Numbered from the stretch's first letter, positions 9,477 through 19,223 are shown. The stretch is DNA of 64,000 nucleotides from Asaia bogorensis (GCA_945868845.1 CAMBMS010000010.1:1-64000); one strand, 5' to 3'. Numbers and translations: made by a program. Notes: a model not told the origin generated them from the letters alone.

Positions 9477-12464
9477 ATGAACCTTTTCTCCATCCCGCCC
9501 GAGATTGGATTTCTGGATGCCATTGCCGTGGGCTGGCTACGTATGGCGGGCAATAACGATCCCCTGCGCACGGCACGCGGCTTGCTGCTGTTGCCCACGC
9601 GACGTTCGGCGCGAGCCCTGGCGGATGCGTTCCTGCGGGCGGGCGGGGGAAAACCGATGCTCCTGCCGCGGATTGTTGCGCTCGGCGCGCTTGACGAAGC
9701 GCCACTCGCGCTGGTTGGCGCCCTGGGCATCCCGCCCGCGGTGGAGCCGGCGCGCCGGTTGGCCGAACTTTGCCGGCTCATCCTGGCGATGGGCGGGAAA
9801 GGCGGGGCGCCGCACACGGCGGATGCGGCGTGGCGGCTGGCGGTCGAATTGGCGCGGCTGATGGACGAGGCGGAGCGCGCTGATCTCGATCTAGCGGGGC
9901 AACTGCCCGGCGCGGTGGACGCGGATTTTGCCGCGCACTGGCAGCAGACCCTGGAATTTCTGTCTATTGTGACGCGCGCTTGGCCGGACTGGCTGGCAGA
10001 GGAAGGATTGATGAACCCGGCGGCGCGGCAGGTGGCGTTGCTAGATGCGCAGGCAAAAGCCTGGGCGGAACAGGCGCCGGAGATGCCCGTCTGGGCCGTG
10101 GGCGCGACGGGCGGCATTCCAGCGGTGGCGCGACTGCTGCGGGTTATTGTCCGTTTGCCCGAAGGCCGCGTGATTCTGCCCGGGCTGGACCAGGATCTTT
10201 CCGACGATGCGTGGGATGCCGTCGAGGCATCGCATCCGCAGGCCGGGTTTCGGCGGTTGCTGATCGGAATGGGGGCGTTGCGTGGGGATGTCGTGGCATG
10301 GCCGGGGACGGAGGGTGGCACGTGGGGACGCGCAAGGCTGCTGTCACAGGCGTTGCTACCAGCCGCTGTCTTGACGGAATGGCGCGACGCGCCCGCGCCC
10401 GATCTTGCCAACCTCTCTCGCCTTAGTCCGGCGGATCAGCAAGAGGAGGCGGTGGCCATCGCCCTAATCCTGCGCGATGCGCTGGAGAAGCAAGGCGCGC
10501 GCGCGGCCTTGGTCACTCCGGACCGGGAACTAGCGGGGCGGGTGGCGGCGGAGCTGGGCCGGTTCGGTATTATTGCCGATGATTCGGCGGGCGAACCGCT
10601 CGCTGAAACGCCGCCCGCTGTGTTCTTGCGTCTGCTGGCCCGCGCCGTGGCGGAGCAATTGGCGCCGGTGGCGTTGCTGGCATTGCTGAAACACCCGCTG
10701 GCTGCCGCCGGGCTTGCGCCTGCCGCCTGCCGAGCGGCGGCGCGTGAGCTGGAGCTTTTGGTGCTGCGCGGACCGCGCCCGCCAGTAGGGCTGACCGGGC
10801 TACGCCGGCAATTAGCGGCGAACCCACCCGGCGCCGCGCATGATCTTCTGGAACGGCTGGAAAACTGTCTGGCTCTTCTGTCCCGACTATTCGATCAAGC
10901 GCGCGGCGCTGTCATACCCGTCGCGCCTGCCTCCTTGCTGGCTGCACTGGTGGAAGCTGGGGAAGCCTTGGCGCGCACCGACGAAACCACCGGCCCGGCG
11001 GTGCTTTGGTCCGGGGAGGAAGGCGAGGCGCTAGCTGAATTGCTTGGCGGCGTGCAGGGACCGGTGGCGGTGCTGCCAGAGCAGGGGCCTTGGGTGCTGC
11101 CGGGGTTGTTGGATGCGCTGTTGGATGGCGCGGTGGTGCGCGGCCGGCGCGCTTTGCGCGGGCGCGGCAACGAAGCTCGAATCGCGGATGTTGTCTTCCA
11201 GCATCCGAGAATTTTTATCTGGGGCCTGCTGGAAGCCCGACTGCAAACAGTGGATGTCCTGGTTCTGGGCGGTTTGCTGGAAGGCGTCTGGCCGCCGGCG
11301 ACCGATCCGGGGCCGTGGTTGTCGCGTCCGATGCGCGCGCGTGTGGGTTTGCCGTCGCCGGAGGAAGCGGTTGGTCAGGCAGCGCATGATTTTGTCGGCG
11401 CTGCCTGCGCTGCGCCGATAGTGGTGCTGTCGGCCCCACGCCGGCGCGATAATGCCCCTGCGGTACCGGCGCGCTGGCTGGCACGGCTGGATGCTTATCT
11501 GGCCACGCGTGATATTCCGCTTCCCGCGCATCCGGCGGTAGGATGGGCGCGGATTCTGGACCGGCCCGATGGCCCCGCGCGTCCGATCACGCCGCCACGA
11601 CCTTGCCCGGCTCTGGCCCTGCGGCCACGCGGATTGAGGGTGACACAAATAGAAACCTGGCTGCGCGATCCGTTCGCGATCTATGCGCGGGAAATTTTGC
11701 GCCTGCGCGCGCTCGATCCGCTCGATCAGGTCACCGATGTGATGGAATATGGCTCTCTAGTGCATGCCGGCCTGCGTCGCTATTTGGACCTGAACGGGAC
11801 GGCGAGGCCGCCGGACATGGCGGATCGGCTGCGCGAGGCGATGCACCAGACCCTGACCAAGGCCGGGCTGCGTGAGGCGCTGCTTGCCTGGTGGACGCCG
11901 CGGCTGAGCCGTGTCGCCGCGTGGATCGCGGAGACCGAACGCGCGCGGCCGCAGCTGCGGCACATCCAGGCCGAGGTGAGCGGTGTGTGGGACATTCCGG
12001 GGACGAATTTCCGGCTGCGTGGCCGTGCCGACCGGATCGAACATCGGGCCGATGGCATGCTCGCCATCCTAGACTACAAGACCGGCACACCACCAAGCCA
12101 GACGGCGGTGGATACTGGGCTGGCGCCGCAATTACCGCTGGAGGCGGCGATGGCGCAGGCCGGTGCGTTCGGGCAGGCATTTTCGGCGACCGTGACGGAA
12201 CTGACCTATTGGCATTTAGCCGGAGGGCAAGTCCCGGGGACGGCGCGGCTATTGTGCAGGGGCGACGCGGCGCGGACAGCGGAACTGGTGCGCGACACGG
12301 CGGACGGACTGCGCCGGCTGATCGCCGCCTATGACGATCCAGCGCAACCCTATCTGGCACAGCCTTGGCCCGGCGCTGCGCCGCGCTTTTCCGACTATGT
12401 GCAATTGGCGCGGGTGGGGGAGTGGTCTGGCGGCGGGGATTCTGAGGAAGGGGACGCGGAATGA
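9477..12464 (+). CDS. addB: Double-strand break repair protein AddB
   Basis: 995 residues from the ATG at 9477; the open frame begins earlier inside murU but the conserved start (MNLFSIPPEIGF) fits 9477. AddB is the inactive-helicase plus nuclease subunit of AddAB, the alphaproteobacterial counterpart of RecBCD. The C-terminal RecB-like nuclease domain has the GRADRIEHR and LAILDYKTG motifs (about residues 845-865), with the catalytic Asp and Lys. The N-terminal helicase part lacks a good Walker A, as in alphaproteobacterial AddB. Its stop overlaps the addA ATG by four bases. Confidence 0.93.
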   Translation: MNLFSIPPEIGFLDAIAVGWLRMAGNNDPLRTARGLLLLPTRRSARALADAFLRAGGGKPMLLPRIVALGALDEAPLALVGALGIPPAVEPARRLAELCRLILAMGGKGGAPHTADAAWRLAVELARLMDEAERADLDLAGQLPGAVDADFAAHWQQTLEFLSIVTRAWPDWLAEEGLMNPAARQVALLDAQAKAWAEQAPEMPVWAVGATGGIPAVARLLRVIVRLPEGRVILPGLDQDLSDDAWDAVEASHPQAGFRRLLIGMGALRGDVVAWPGTEGGTWGRARLLSQALLPAAVLTEWRDAPAPDLANLSRLSPADQQEEAVAIALILRDALEKQGARAALVTPDRELAGRVAAELGRFGIIADDSAGEPLAETPPAVFLRLLARAVAEQLAPVALLALLKHPLAAAGLAPAACRAAARELELLVLRGPRPPVGLTGLRRQLAANPPGAAHDLLERLENCLALLSRLFDQARGAVIPVAPASLLAALVEAGEALARTDETTGPAVLWSGEEGEALAELLGGVQGPVAVLPEQGPWVLPGLLDALLDGAVVRGRRALRGRGNEARIADVVFQHPRIFIWGLLEARLQTVDVLVLGGLLEGVWPPATDPGPWLSRPMRARVGLPSPEEAVGQAAHDFVGAACAAPIVVLSAPRRRDNAPAVPARWLARLDAYLATRDIPLPAHPAVGWARILDRPDGPARPITPPRPCPALALRPRGLRVTQIETWLRDPFAIYAREILRLRALDPLDQVTDVMEYGSLVHAGLRRYLDLNGTARPPDMADRLREAMHQTLTKAGLREALLAWWTPRLSRVAAWIAETERARPQLRHIQAEVSGVWDIPGTNFRLRGRADRIEHRADGMLAILDYKTGTPPSQTAVDTGLAPQLPLEAAMAQAGAFGQAFSATVTELTYWHLAGGQVPGTARLLCRGDAARTAELVRDTADGLRRLIAAYDDPAQPYLAQPWPGAAPRFSDYVQLARVGEWSGGGDSEEGDAE

Positions 12465-15400
12465 CGATTGCTTCGCCCCAGGAGCGGCCCCAGGAGCGAC
12501 CCCAGGAACGCGCCGTCGCAGCACAGATTGCGGCCTCCGATCCCGCTGTCTCAGCGTTCGTCGCGGCGTCGGCGGGATCGGGCAAGACGAAGTTGCTGAC
12601 GGACCGGCTGCTGCGGCTGATGCTAGACGGGGCGGCGCCGGAACGGATTCAGTGTCTGACATTCACCAAGGCGGCGGCGGCGGAGATGGCACTGCGCTTG
12701 CAGACGGTCCTGGCGGAATGGGTACGGCTGGATGCCGCATCGTTGGACCAGGCGCTGAAAGCGCGCGGCGTCACGCCGACGGACGCGGTGCGGGCACAAG
12801 CCAGAAATTTATTCGCTCGTGTGCTCGATCTGCCGGGCGGGATGCGGATCGGCACCATTCATGCGTTCTGCCAGTCGGTCTTGCGGCGCTTTCCCCTGGA
12901 GGCAGCGATCTCCCCACATTTCCGACTGGTGGAGGATGCGGACACGGCGGCCGCGCTGGCGGCCGCGACTGAGGCCACCTTGGCGCTTGCACGCGATAGC
13001 GCGTGGCGGATGCCGGTGGAACGGCTAGCGGGCATTCTTTCGGCGGCGCGCTTGGCCGATATTGTCACAGCCCTACAGAAGCAGCGGCCGAAGCTCGAAG
13101 CCAGCCTGCGTTTGTCACCGGACGCGTTCGCGCTTGCTATCCGCCGCGCCTTGGGCGTGACGGCGCGAACGGACGAAGAGTTGATCGCCCAGCGGGTGTT
13201 TTGGCGAGAGGAAGCTGTGCTGCATGCGGCGGCAGTGGCGTTGGCCAATCAGGGATCGCCCACGATTCAAAATCGCGCGAGAGAGATGCTGACCTGGCTG
13301 GAACGGGAAACGACAGCGCGCGCGGCGCATTGGAATGATTGGCGTACGTTATTCCTGCGCGATGGCACGACGGCGCGCGGCATGGCTGCGTTGATTAACA
13401 AGAAACTGTCCGACGCGCGCCCGGATTTTGGGGCGTTGCTGGAGCGCGAACAAACGCGCTTGCTGGAGGTGGAAGCCGCGCGGCGTGATCTGTACGCAGT
13501 CGAGGCGTCAGAAGCATTGACAGAGCTCGCGCGCCCGTTACTTGCCGCCTATTCGGATGGCAAAACGCGTGACGCAGTGATGGATTACGACGATCTGATC
13601 GGCCACACCGCGCAGCTTCTGGGCGGTCCTGATGCCGCATGGGTGCTGTACAAGCTGGATGGCGGGCTGGATCATCTTCTGCTTGATGAGGTGCAGGACA
13701 CCGCGCCCGCGCAATGGGCCATCGCAGGGGCGTTAACGTCGGAGTTTTTCACTGGCGCGAGCGCGCGCGATGCGCGGCGCACGGTGTTCGCGGTGGGCGA
13801 TCGGAAGCAATCGATCTATTCGTTCCAGGGCGCCGATCCAGAAAAATTCGATCATTGGCGGGGTGTGCTGGCGGATAGGGTGCGCCATGCCGATATCGAC
13901 TGGCGCGATGTAACCCTGGATGTATCCTTTCGTTCCACTGCGCCGGTATTACGACTGGTCGATGCGGTGTTTGACGATGCGGATGCGCGGGCTGGCGTGC
14001 TAGAATCGGGAGCAGTTCTGCGCCATTTCGCGCATCGCGCTGGTCATGCGGGCTGCGTAGAGCTTTGGCCGCTGGTTGCCGCCGATGCGCCCGAGCCGCC
14101 GGAACCTTGGGCAGTGAGCCGGGAAAACTGCGCCCAGCCCTCGGCGCGGCAACGTCTGGCCCAAGGCATTGCCAGCTGGATCGCGCGGCAATTTGCTGAA
14201 CGCGCGAGGCTGGAAAGTAAAGACCGCCTGTTGGCGGCGGGTGATATTCTTATTCTCGTCCGTCGTCGGGATGCCCTGGTCACTGCTCTAGTGCGGGCGT
14301 TGAAGGCACGCGCTGTACCGGTGGGCGGGCTGGATCGCATGGTGCTGACCGATCAGTCCGCGGTGCAGGATCTGATGGCGCTGGGTGATGCGCTGTTGCT
14401 GCCGGAGGATGATTTAACTTTTGCTAGCCTGCTGGTTTCGCCATTGGGCGGACTGTCGCATGACGACCTTGAAACTCTGGCCGTGGGGCGAGCGGGCAGC
14501 CTGATGCAGGCACTACGCGCGCGTGCGGATGAAGCACCGCATTGGCGGGCGGCGTGGCAACGTTTCGCGGCGCTGGCGGCGCGTGCCGATTTTATCAGTC
14601 CGCATGCGTTGTTTACCGAAGCCCTGGGCGCGCAAGGTGGGCGGGCACGCATCCTGGCGCGGCTGGGGGCGGAGGCGGAAGAACCGATCGACGAATTTCT
14701 CAATGCGACCCTGTCCTATACGCGACTGCACCCACCGTCCTTGCAGGGCTTTCTGCAATGGCTGCGCCGCTCCGGCGCGCAGATTAAGCGCGAGCAGGAG
14801 GAAGCGGGCGGCGCGGTGCGTATCATGACGGTGCATGGCGCGAAGGGATTGCAGGCGCCGCTAGTTATTCTACCTGACACCACCGGGCAGCCCCCCGATG
14901 ATGAGGTGCTGTTTTGGGCCGGTGATGACCGGATTGCGCTGCCCGTCTTCATCCCCAACAAGGACTATCGCGGCGCAGTCGGCGAGGGATTGCGCGCCCA
15001 GGCCGCGCAACGCCGGTTGGAGGAATATAACCGTCAACTTTATGTCGCACTCACGCGTGCGGAGGACCGGCTGGTGGTCTGTGGCTGGCAAGGCCGGAGC
15101 GCGCCGAAGGAGACGTGCTGGTATCACCTGATCGCGCGTGGTTTCGCGCGGCTGGCGCCGGAGAGGGCGCCGTTTGATCAGTGGGCGGGCGAGGTGCTGC
15201 GCCATGCCTCGGCGCAGGTCGTGGATGCGGATCCGGCAGCGCGGGCGCCGGCGGTGACGCGCGCCACCCCGCCCGCCTGGCTCGGCGCCGCGCCGGACTG
15301 GCGCCCCGCGTCGCTGCCTGACGAGCCGGCGTTGCCCCAACCCCTGGCGCCCAGCCGGCCGGAAGGGGTGGCGCTGGGTACGGTGCCGCCACCGGCCTCG

Positions 15401-15943
15401 CCGTTGGCGGAGCGCGATGTAGCCGGGGCGCGGTTCGCGCGCGGCAAGGTGGTGCATGCGCTATTGCAGCATTTGCCCAGCCTGGCGCCAGATGCGCGCA
15501 TATCGGCCGCGCTGGCGTGGCTGGCACGACCGGGATTGGGATTGCGCGGCGAGACTGCGCGCACCCTGGCGGCGGAGGTGATCGCCACTTTGGAGCATCC
15601 GGACCTGGGAGATTTGTTCGGCCCTGAAAGCCTAGCGGAAGTGCCGCTGACTGGGTTGGTGGCAGGGAAAATCCTGGGTGGGTTGGTCGATCGGCTGGCG
15701 GTGTTTCCCGATCGGGTAATATTGGCCGATTACAAGACCAACCGCGATCCGCCGGCGTTGGCGGACGCAACGCCGGTCTTGTATCTGCGTCAGATGGCCG
15801 CCTATCGGGCCGTAGTGACCGAGGTGTTTCCTGGGCGGGAAATTGTCTGTGCCCTGGTCTGGACCCGGACCGTGCGGGCGGTCATTCTGCCGCCCGCGTT
15901 GCTGGACTTGCATGCCCCGCATGCATGGACGGCGCTAGCTTGA
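12461..15943 (+). CDS. addA: Double-strand break repair helicase-nuclease AddA
   Basis: 1160 residues of UvrD/Rep superfamily 1 helicase plus nuclease. Walker A is ASAGSGKTKLL (about residues 36-46), the QxxRxxG-type and LLLDEVQDT Walker B segments follow, and the SF1 motif AVGDRKQSIYSFQGADP and MTVHGAKGLQAP are clear. The C-terminal RecB-type nuclease has LADYKTNRD. With AddB it resects broken ends for RecA loading. The ATG overlaps the addB stop. The first residues are encoded by a short 12-base tandem repeat giving QERPQERPQER, a likely disordered, length-variable tail. Confidence 0.95.
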   Translation: MTIASPQERPQERPQERAVAAQIAASDPAVSAFVAASAGSGKTKLLTDRLLRLMLDGAAPERIQCLTFTKAAAAEMALRLQTVLAEWVRLDAASLDQALKARGVTPTDAVRAQARNLFARVLDLPGGMRIGTIHAFCQSVLRRFPLEAAISPHFRLVEDADTAAALAAATEATLALARDSAWRMPVERLAGILSAARLADIVTALQKQRPKLEASLRLSPDAFALAIRRALGVTARTDEELIAQRVFWREEAVLHAAAVALANQGSPTIQNRAREMLTWLERETTARAAHWNDWRTLFLRDGTTARGMAALINKKLSDARPDFGALLEREQTRLLEVEAARRDLYAVEASEALTELARPLLAAYSDGKTRDAVMDYDDLIGHTAQLLGGPDAAWVLYKLDGGLDHLLLDEVQDTAPAQWAIAGALTSEFFTGASARDARRTVFAVGDRKQSIYSFQGADPEKFDHWRGVLADRVRHADIDWRDVTLDVSFRSTAPVLRLVDAVFDDADARAGVLESGAVLRHFAHRAGHAGCVELWPLVAADAPEPPEPWAVSRENCAQPSARQRLAQGIASWIARQFAERARLESKDRLLAAGDILILVRRRDALVTALVRALKARAVPVGGLDRMVLTDQSAVQDLMALGDALLLPEDDLTFASLLVSPLGGLSHDDLETLAVGRAGSLMQALRARADEAPHWRAAWQRFAALAARADFISPHALFTEALGAQGGRARILARLGAEAEEPIDEFLNATLSYTRLHPPSLQGFLQWLRRSGAQIKREQEEAGGAVRIMTVHGAKGLQAPLVILPDTTGQPPDDEVLFWAGDDRIALPVFIPNKDYRGAVGEGLRAQAAQRRLEEYNRQLYVALTRAEDRLVVCGWQGRSAPKETCWYHLIARGFARLAPERAPFDQWAGEVLRHASAQVVDADPAARAPAVTRATPPAWLGAAPDWRPASLPDEPALPQPLAPSRPEGVALGTVPPPASPLAERDVAGARFARGKVVHALLQHLPSLAPDARISAALAWLARPGLGLRGETARTLAAEVIATLEHPDLGDLFGPESLAEVPLTGLVAGKILGGLVDRLAVFPDRVILADYKTNRDPPALADATPVLYLRQMAAYRAVVTEVFPGREIVCALVWTRTVRAVILPPALLDLHAPHAWTALA
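12479..12514 (+). repeat. 12-base tandem repeat at the addA 5' end
   Basis: Three consecutive units of CAGGAGCGGCCC-like sequence (the third is diverged, CAGGAACGCGCC) encode Gln-Glu-Arg-Pro repeats at residues about 7-18 of AddA. Being a multiple of three, copy-number change would not shift frame. Confidence 0.8.
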
Positions 15944-16015
15944 TCTCCCGCCCGCTTGATCTCTTCGCCCGCGCCCCCATTTGCGTCGGCGATTACCAGG
16001 AAAGGTCTTTCCCCC

Positions 16016-16342
16016 ATGAGTGCCAATACCAAACTCGTCACCGATGCCAGTTTTGATACCGATGTGCTGAAGGCCAGCGGACCGGTGCTGGTGGATTTCT
16101 GGGCGGAATGGTGTGGTCCGTGCAAAGTGATCGGCCCGGCGTTGGAGGAAATTGCCGGCGAACTGGCGGGCAAGCTGACCGTGGCGAAAGTGGATATCGA
16201 CGACAACCCGATGACGCCGAACAAATTCGGCGTGCGTGGCATTCCCACCCTGATCCTGTTCAAGGACGGCAAGCAGGTGGCGCAGAAAGTTGGCGCGATG
16301 CCGAAAAGTGCGCTGAAGGCGTGGATCGAATCCAGCCTCTAA
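16016..16342 (+). CDS. trxA: Thioredoxin
   Basis: 108 residues with the redox motif WCGPC (about residues 32-36) in the context [11 protein letters not shown] and the cis-proline loop RGIPT. Start chosen at 16016 because an AGGAAAGG ribosome site sits about 10 bases upstream and the protein then has the standard thioredoxin length; an in-frame start 20 codons earlier lacks homology. It reduces protein disulfides in the cytosol using thioredoxin reductase, which is not in the window. It lies 72 bases after addA, on the same strand. A 7-bp hairpin (GTCCTGG / CCAGGAC, 16371-16386) follows the stop and may act as a weak terminator. Confidence 0.96.
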   Translation: MSANTKLVTDASFDTDVLKASGPVLVDFWAEWCGPCKVIGPALEEIAGELAGKLTVAKVDIDDNPMTPNKFGVRGIPTLILFKDGKQVAQKVGAMPKSALKAWIESSL

Positions 16343-16411
16343 ATCATCCAGCGCCCCGGGGGGGGCACCAGTCCTGGCCCCAGGACAAATCCTCTCCCGC
16401 CCGTGTGCTCG

Positions 16412-16950
16412 CTATGCTGGCCTGGTCACGGAGGCTGCCGATCCGGTTGCGTCGAGTTCGCAGGCATTTACCGTCATCGCCAGCAGACTGTAGTAACCGA
16501 TCGCGCCGGTGAATTGGATGCATTCACCATTTCCAAACTGCGCCAGAACGGTTTGGGCCGTTGCCTCATCTACCTGATGCCGGCACAGAAATTGGCGGGT
16601 CAAATCGACGATGATCTCATCGTCGGGCGGTATCCTGCGCGAAAGATTTTCGTGGATCGCCTAATGGTTATCTCCAGCACGGCGCGAGTCCGCGCAATGG
16701 GGCTTTGCGTCCCCCAGACATACAGCGCCTCGAACTCTCGCGCGATGGTCAGCGCGGTCAGCACCTGCACGCGTATGTTGTGGCTGCCCTAGAATTCTAC
16801 ATGCGTGCCGAGATGCGCGAGCCGTCCGGTCAGTTCCAGGCTGTGCAGAAACATTTAGAATGGGCCGCGTAATGTGCCACGGCTGGCGACGATCGCATGA
16901 TCTTTAAGCGCCACCTAACTCATGCCGTTAATGGATGGAAGTCTGGCCAT
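16412..16950 (-). pseudogene. Degenerate carboxymuconolactone decarboxylase family gene
   Basis: Reading from an ATG at 16950 gives MARLPSIN, then a stop, then KDHAIVASRGTLRGPF, a second stop, MFLHSLELTGRLAHLGTHVEF, a third stop, then VLTALTIAREFEALYVWG, and after a frameshift near 16650-16680 continues as AIHENLSRRIPPDDEIIVDL, RQFLCRHQVDEATAQ and FTGAIGYYSLLAMTVNACEL to a stop at 16412. The order of segments matches full-length carboxymuconolactone decarboxylase/AhpD-like proteins (about 180 residues). Three in-frame stops plus one frameshift make it inactive. It lies 29 bases downstream of the SDR gene on the same strand and was probably its operon partner. Confidence 0.8.
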
Positions 16951-16979
16951 GATGATCGCCGGAAGGTGAAGGGGAAAAT

Positions 16980-17771
16980 TCAAACTACCGGGCTGGCCCC
17001 GCCATCCACGTTGATCGCGGTCCCGGTAATGTATCCGCCCTGATCGGACGCAAGGAAACACGCCAGCGCGGCGAATTCCTCCGCCTTGCCGATCCGGCCG
17101 AGCGGGATACGAGCGCCCAGCCGCTTCACATAATCGTCATAAGTTTCATTTAGTCCTTCGGCAACCAGCCGCGTATGGCGGCGCACTGACTGGTCGGACC
17201 GGATCGTACCCACCAGCATGCCATTGACCAGGACATTATGCGGCGCACCCTCACTAGCGAGTACCTTGGTCAGCGCCATCCCAGCCGCGCGTGAGACTGC
17301 CGTCGGCACGCCACCAGCCTTCGGCGCCTTTGCGCCCAGGTTAAGCACATTGATGATCCGTCCCCAGCGCCGTTCAATCATTCCCGGCATTGTCAGCCGG
17401 CACAGGCGAATGGATGCGAACAGCTTCAGATCAAGATCCGCCTGCCAGATTTCGTCGGTGATGTCCGTAAACGGCGCGGCCTGGGATTGTCCGGCATTGT
17501 TGACCAGGATGTCCACTTTGCCCAACACGGCGATCACCTTCGCGAAATCGCGCTTGATGTCGTCAGCTTGGCTGACATCGCAGGTCACGCCGAGGACCTT
17601 ACCCGCGGCACTTTTCCGCAAATCGGCCACGGCCTCCGCGATTACGTCCGGACTGCGAGCAAAGATGGCCACATCGGCCCCGGAGGCCGACATGCGTCGC
17701 GCCATCGCTAGGCCTAGCCCCTTGCTGCCTCCGGTAATCAGCGCCGTACGCCCGGAAAGATCGATCAGCAT
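16980..17771 (-). CDS. SDR family protein with non-canonical active site
   Basis: 263 residues with a classical SDR Rossmann core: TGGSKGLG cofactor motif at 13-20, CDVSQAD (adenine pocket) at 64-70, and NNAG at 91-94. However, the catalytic YxxxK is not present: the aligned stretch is PTAVSRAAGMALTK (156-169), giving Thr157 and Arg161 at the Tyr/Lys positions, and the preceding Ser appears to be Asn (NVLNLGA). The C-terminal ITGTAINVDGG segment is conserved. It may bind NAD(P) yet use different chemistry, or belong to a divergent SDR subgroup. Divergent from the amidohydrolase with a 117-base gap; the decayed decarboxylase-like gene follows it. Confidence 0.85.
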   Translation of the reverse strand: MLIDLSGRTALITGGSKGLGLAMARRMSASGADVAIFARSPDVIAEAVADLRKSAAGKVLGVTCDVSQADDIKRDFAKVIAVLGKVDILVNNAGQSQAAPFTDITDEIWQADLDLKLFASIRLCRLTMPGMIERRWGRIINVLNLGAKAPKAGGVPTAVSRAAGMALTKVLASEGAPHNVLVNGMLVGTIRSDQSVRRHTRLVAEGLNETYDDYVKRLGARIPLGRIGKAEEFAALACFLASDQGGYITGTAINVDGGASPVV

Positions 17772-17888
17772 GGTTCCCGCATTTTATAATATAGGGACAT
17801 TGCACCAAATCTGCGCCCGCGAGGCAATCCCGGCGCGAATGTGATAGGTTTTCTCCGGCCACTGGTTGCGGACCAGGGGGGGGAGAAA

Positions 17889-18935
17889 ATGACCATCCAT
17901 TTTTGCGGCTGCTGGATGACAGCGCGTGTGGCGCATGCGCCGCAGAGCGACGGCCAGGCGGCATCCCGCCGACGCGAAACTATCGTCGCCGGCCAGCGGA
18001 TCAGGACGATCGACATCCACGCCCATTGCTGCGTGCCCAAGGCAATGGCGGTGATCAACCATCCGCTGGAAGCCCCCGGCCTGCTGATGGACGATATCAG
18101 CATGCGGATTGCCGCGATGGACGCACAAGGTATCGATGTTGAGGTGCTCAGCATCAACCCTTACTGGTACCGCGCCGGGCGCGATGAAGCGACGGAGCTG
18201 ATAAGAATCCAGAATGAAACCCTGGTGGAATTTTGCGCCGCCAACCCCGAACGCTTCGTAGCGTTTGCAACGGCGGCGTTGCAATTCCCCGACCTTGCTG
18301 CGCGGCAGGTGGAATATGCGGTCAAAACGCTAGGCCTGCGAGGCGTCGGCGTCGGCGGCAGCGTTGCCGGACAGGAACTGGCCGATCCGAAATTCCATCC
18401 GTTCTGGGCGAAATGCGAGGAACTCGGCGTTCTGGTATTCATGCACCCGCTCGGCACGCGTGAATTGGAATTGAGCGGACGGCTTGGTGGTAGCGGCTTG
18501 CTCACAAATACGATCGGCAATCCACTGGAAACCACCATTGCGCTGTCGCATCTGATTTTCGAGGGCACGTTGGACCGGTTTCCAGGGTTGCGGATTTGTG
18601 CCGCACATGGTGGCGGCTTTTTGCCCTCGTACGCCCATCGTTCCGATGCGGTGATCCGTACCTTTCCCGATCGCGTTGGACCATTGCCAAAAAAGAACCC
18701 AACCGCCTATCTGCGGGACGGACAATTATTTTTCGATACGATTGTCTTTACGCCGGAGGCGTTGCGCCACCTGATCGCCGAAGTCGGAGCGGGACAGGTC
18801 ATGATAGGCACCGATTATCCGTTTCCGTGGACCAGCACCGAGGTTGATCTCGTTCTCAACACGCCGGGCCTGAACGACGTCGACCGGATTGCTATCCTTG
18901 GCGGCAACGCCGCCCGACTGCTCGGTATCGCGTGA
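17889..18935 (+). CDS. Amidohydrolase family protein (ACMSD-like)
   Basis: 348 residues from the ATG at 17889, which is preceded by GGGGGGGAG. The amidohydrolase-2 (PF04909-type) metal site is seen as IDIHAH (His44, His46), MHPLGTR in the middle, AAHGGGFLPSYAHR later and IGTDYPFPW (metal Asp) near the C-terminus, followed by ILGGNAARLLG. The closest recognisable group is the 2-amino-3-carboxymuconate semialdehyde decarboxylase/o-pyrocatechuate decarboxylase type, which performs non-oxidative decarboxylation or hydrolysis of aromatic or ring-cleavage acids; the exact substrate cannot be read. An SDR and a decayed decarboxylase-like gene lie divergently, suggesting a former small catabolic cluster. 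Confidence 0.85.
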   Translation: MTIHFCGCWMTARVAHAPQSDGQAASRRRETIVAGQRIRTIDIHAHCCVPKAMAVINHPLEAPGLLMDDISMRIAAMDAQGIDVEVLSINPYWYRAGRDEATELIRIQNETLVEFCAANPERFVAFATAALQFPDLAARQVEYAVKTLGLRGVGVGGSVAGQELADPKFHPFWAKCEELGVLVFMHPLGTRELELSGRLGGSGLLTNTIGNPLETTIALSHLIFEGTLDRFPGLRICAAHGGGFLPSYAHRSDAVIRTFPDRVGPLPKKNPTAYLRDGQLFFDTIVFTPEALRHLIAEVGAGQVMIGTDYPFPWTSTEVDLVLNTPGLNDVDRIAILGGNAARLLGIA

Positions 18936-19039
18936 TAAAACCTTTGTCGCCGCCGCTCGGTCAGCACCGGCAAACACGCTAAGCAAAAACTGCTTGATTG
19001 ATCAGCGTTTGGTGGGTTGGTTCCCTGGCTGCGGTGCTT

Positions 19040-19223
19040 CGTAGGTGCCATCCGCCGTCACCACCCAGTCATCTTACGCGCCGGCGCACTCCGGCTCCAG
19101 CAGCGTTGCGCATAAAGCCCGGCATGCCGCATCGAACCCTGCATGTGCCCGTTATCAAATCAGCCGCTTCACATTCGCGGTCTCAGCGAACCAGCAATCT
19201 AGAATGGCCTGTGATTCTGTCAC
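19040..19223 (-). pseudogene. 5' remnant of a DUF924 family gene
   Basis: From a GTG at 19223, overlapping the stop of the large FAD/Fe-S gene as GTGA, the frame reads VTESQAILDCWFAETANVKRL, then two adjacent stops, then HAGFDAACRALCATLLEPE, another stop, and DDWVVTADG. This matches the N-terminal part of DUF924 proteins (ILDFWF...FDAACRA...LDDW). The rest of the gene, including the LDQFPRN hallmark, is missing. The other bases between 18936 and 19040 show nothing recognisable. Confidence 0.6.

Noticed and set aside
8603-10411. A 602-codon open frame on the minus strand opposite murU and addB.
   Set aside because: It is antisense to two well-supported genes, is Arg/Ser/Pro/Ala-rich as expected of a GC-biased shadow frame and shows no family motif.
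11731-12585. A 284-codon minus-strand frame opposite the addB/addA junction.
   Set aside because: Low-complexity Pro/Arg/Ala composition and full overlap with addAB identify it as a shadow.
16355-16390. Strong terminator after trxA (G8 run and small hairpin).
   Set aside because: The 7-bp GTCCTGG/CCAGGAC stem lacks a T run; kept only as a remark in the trxA entry.
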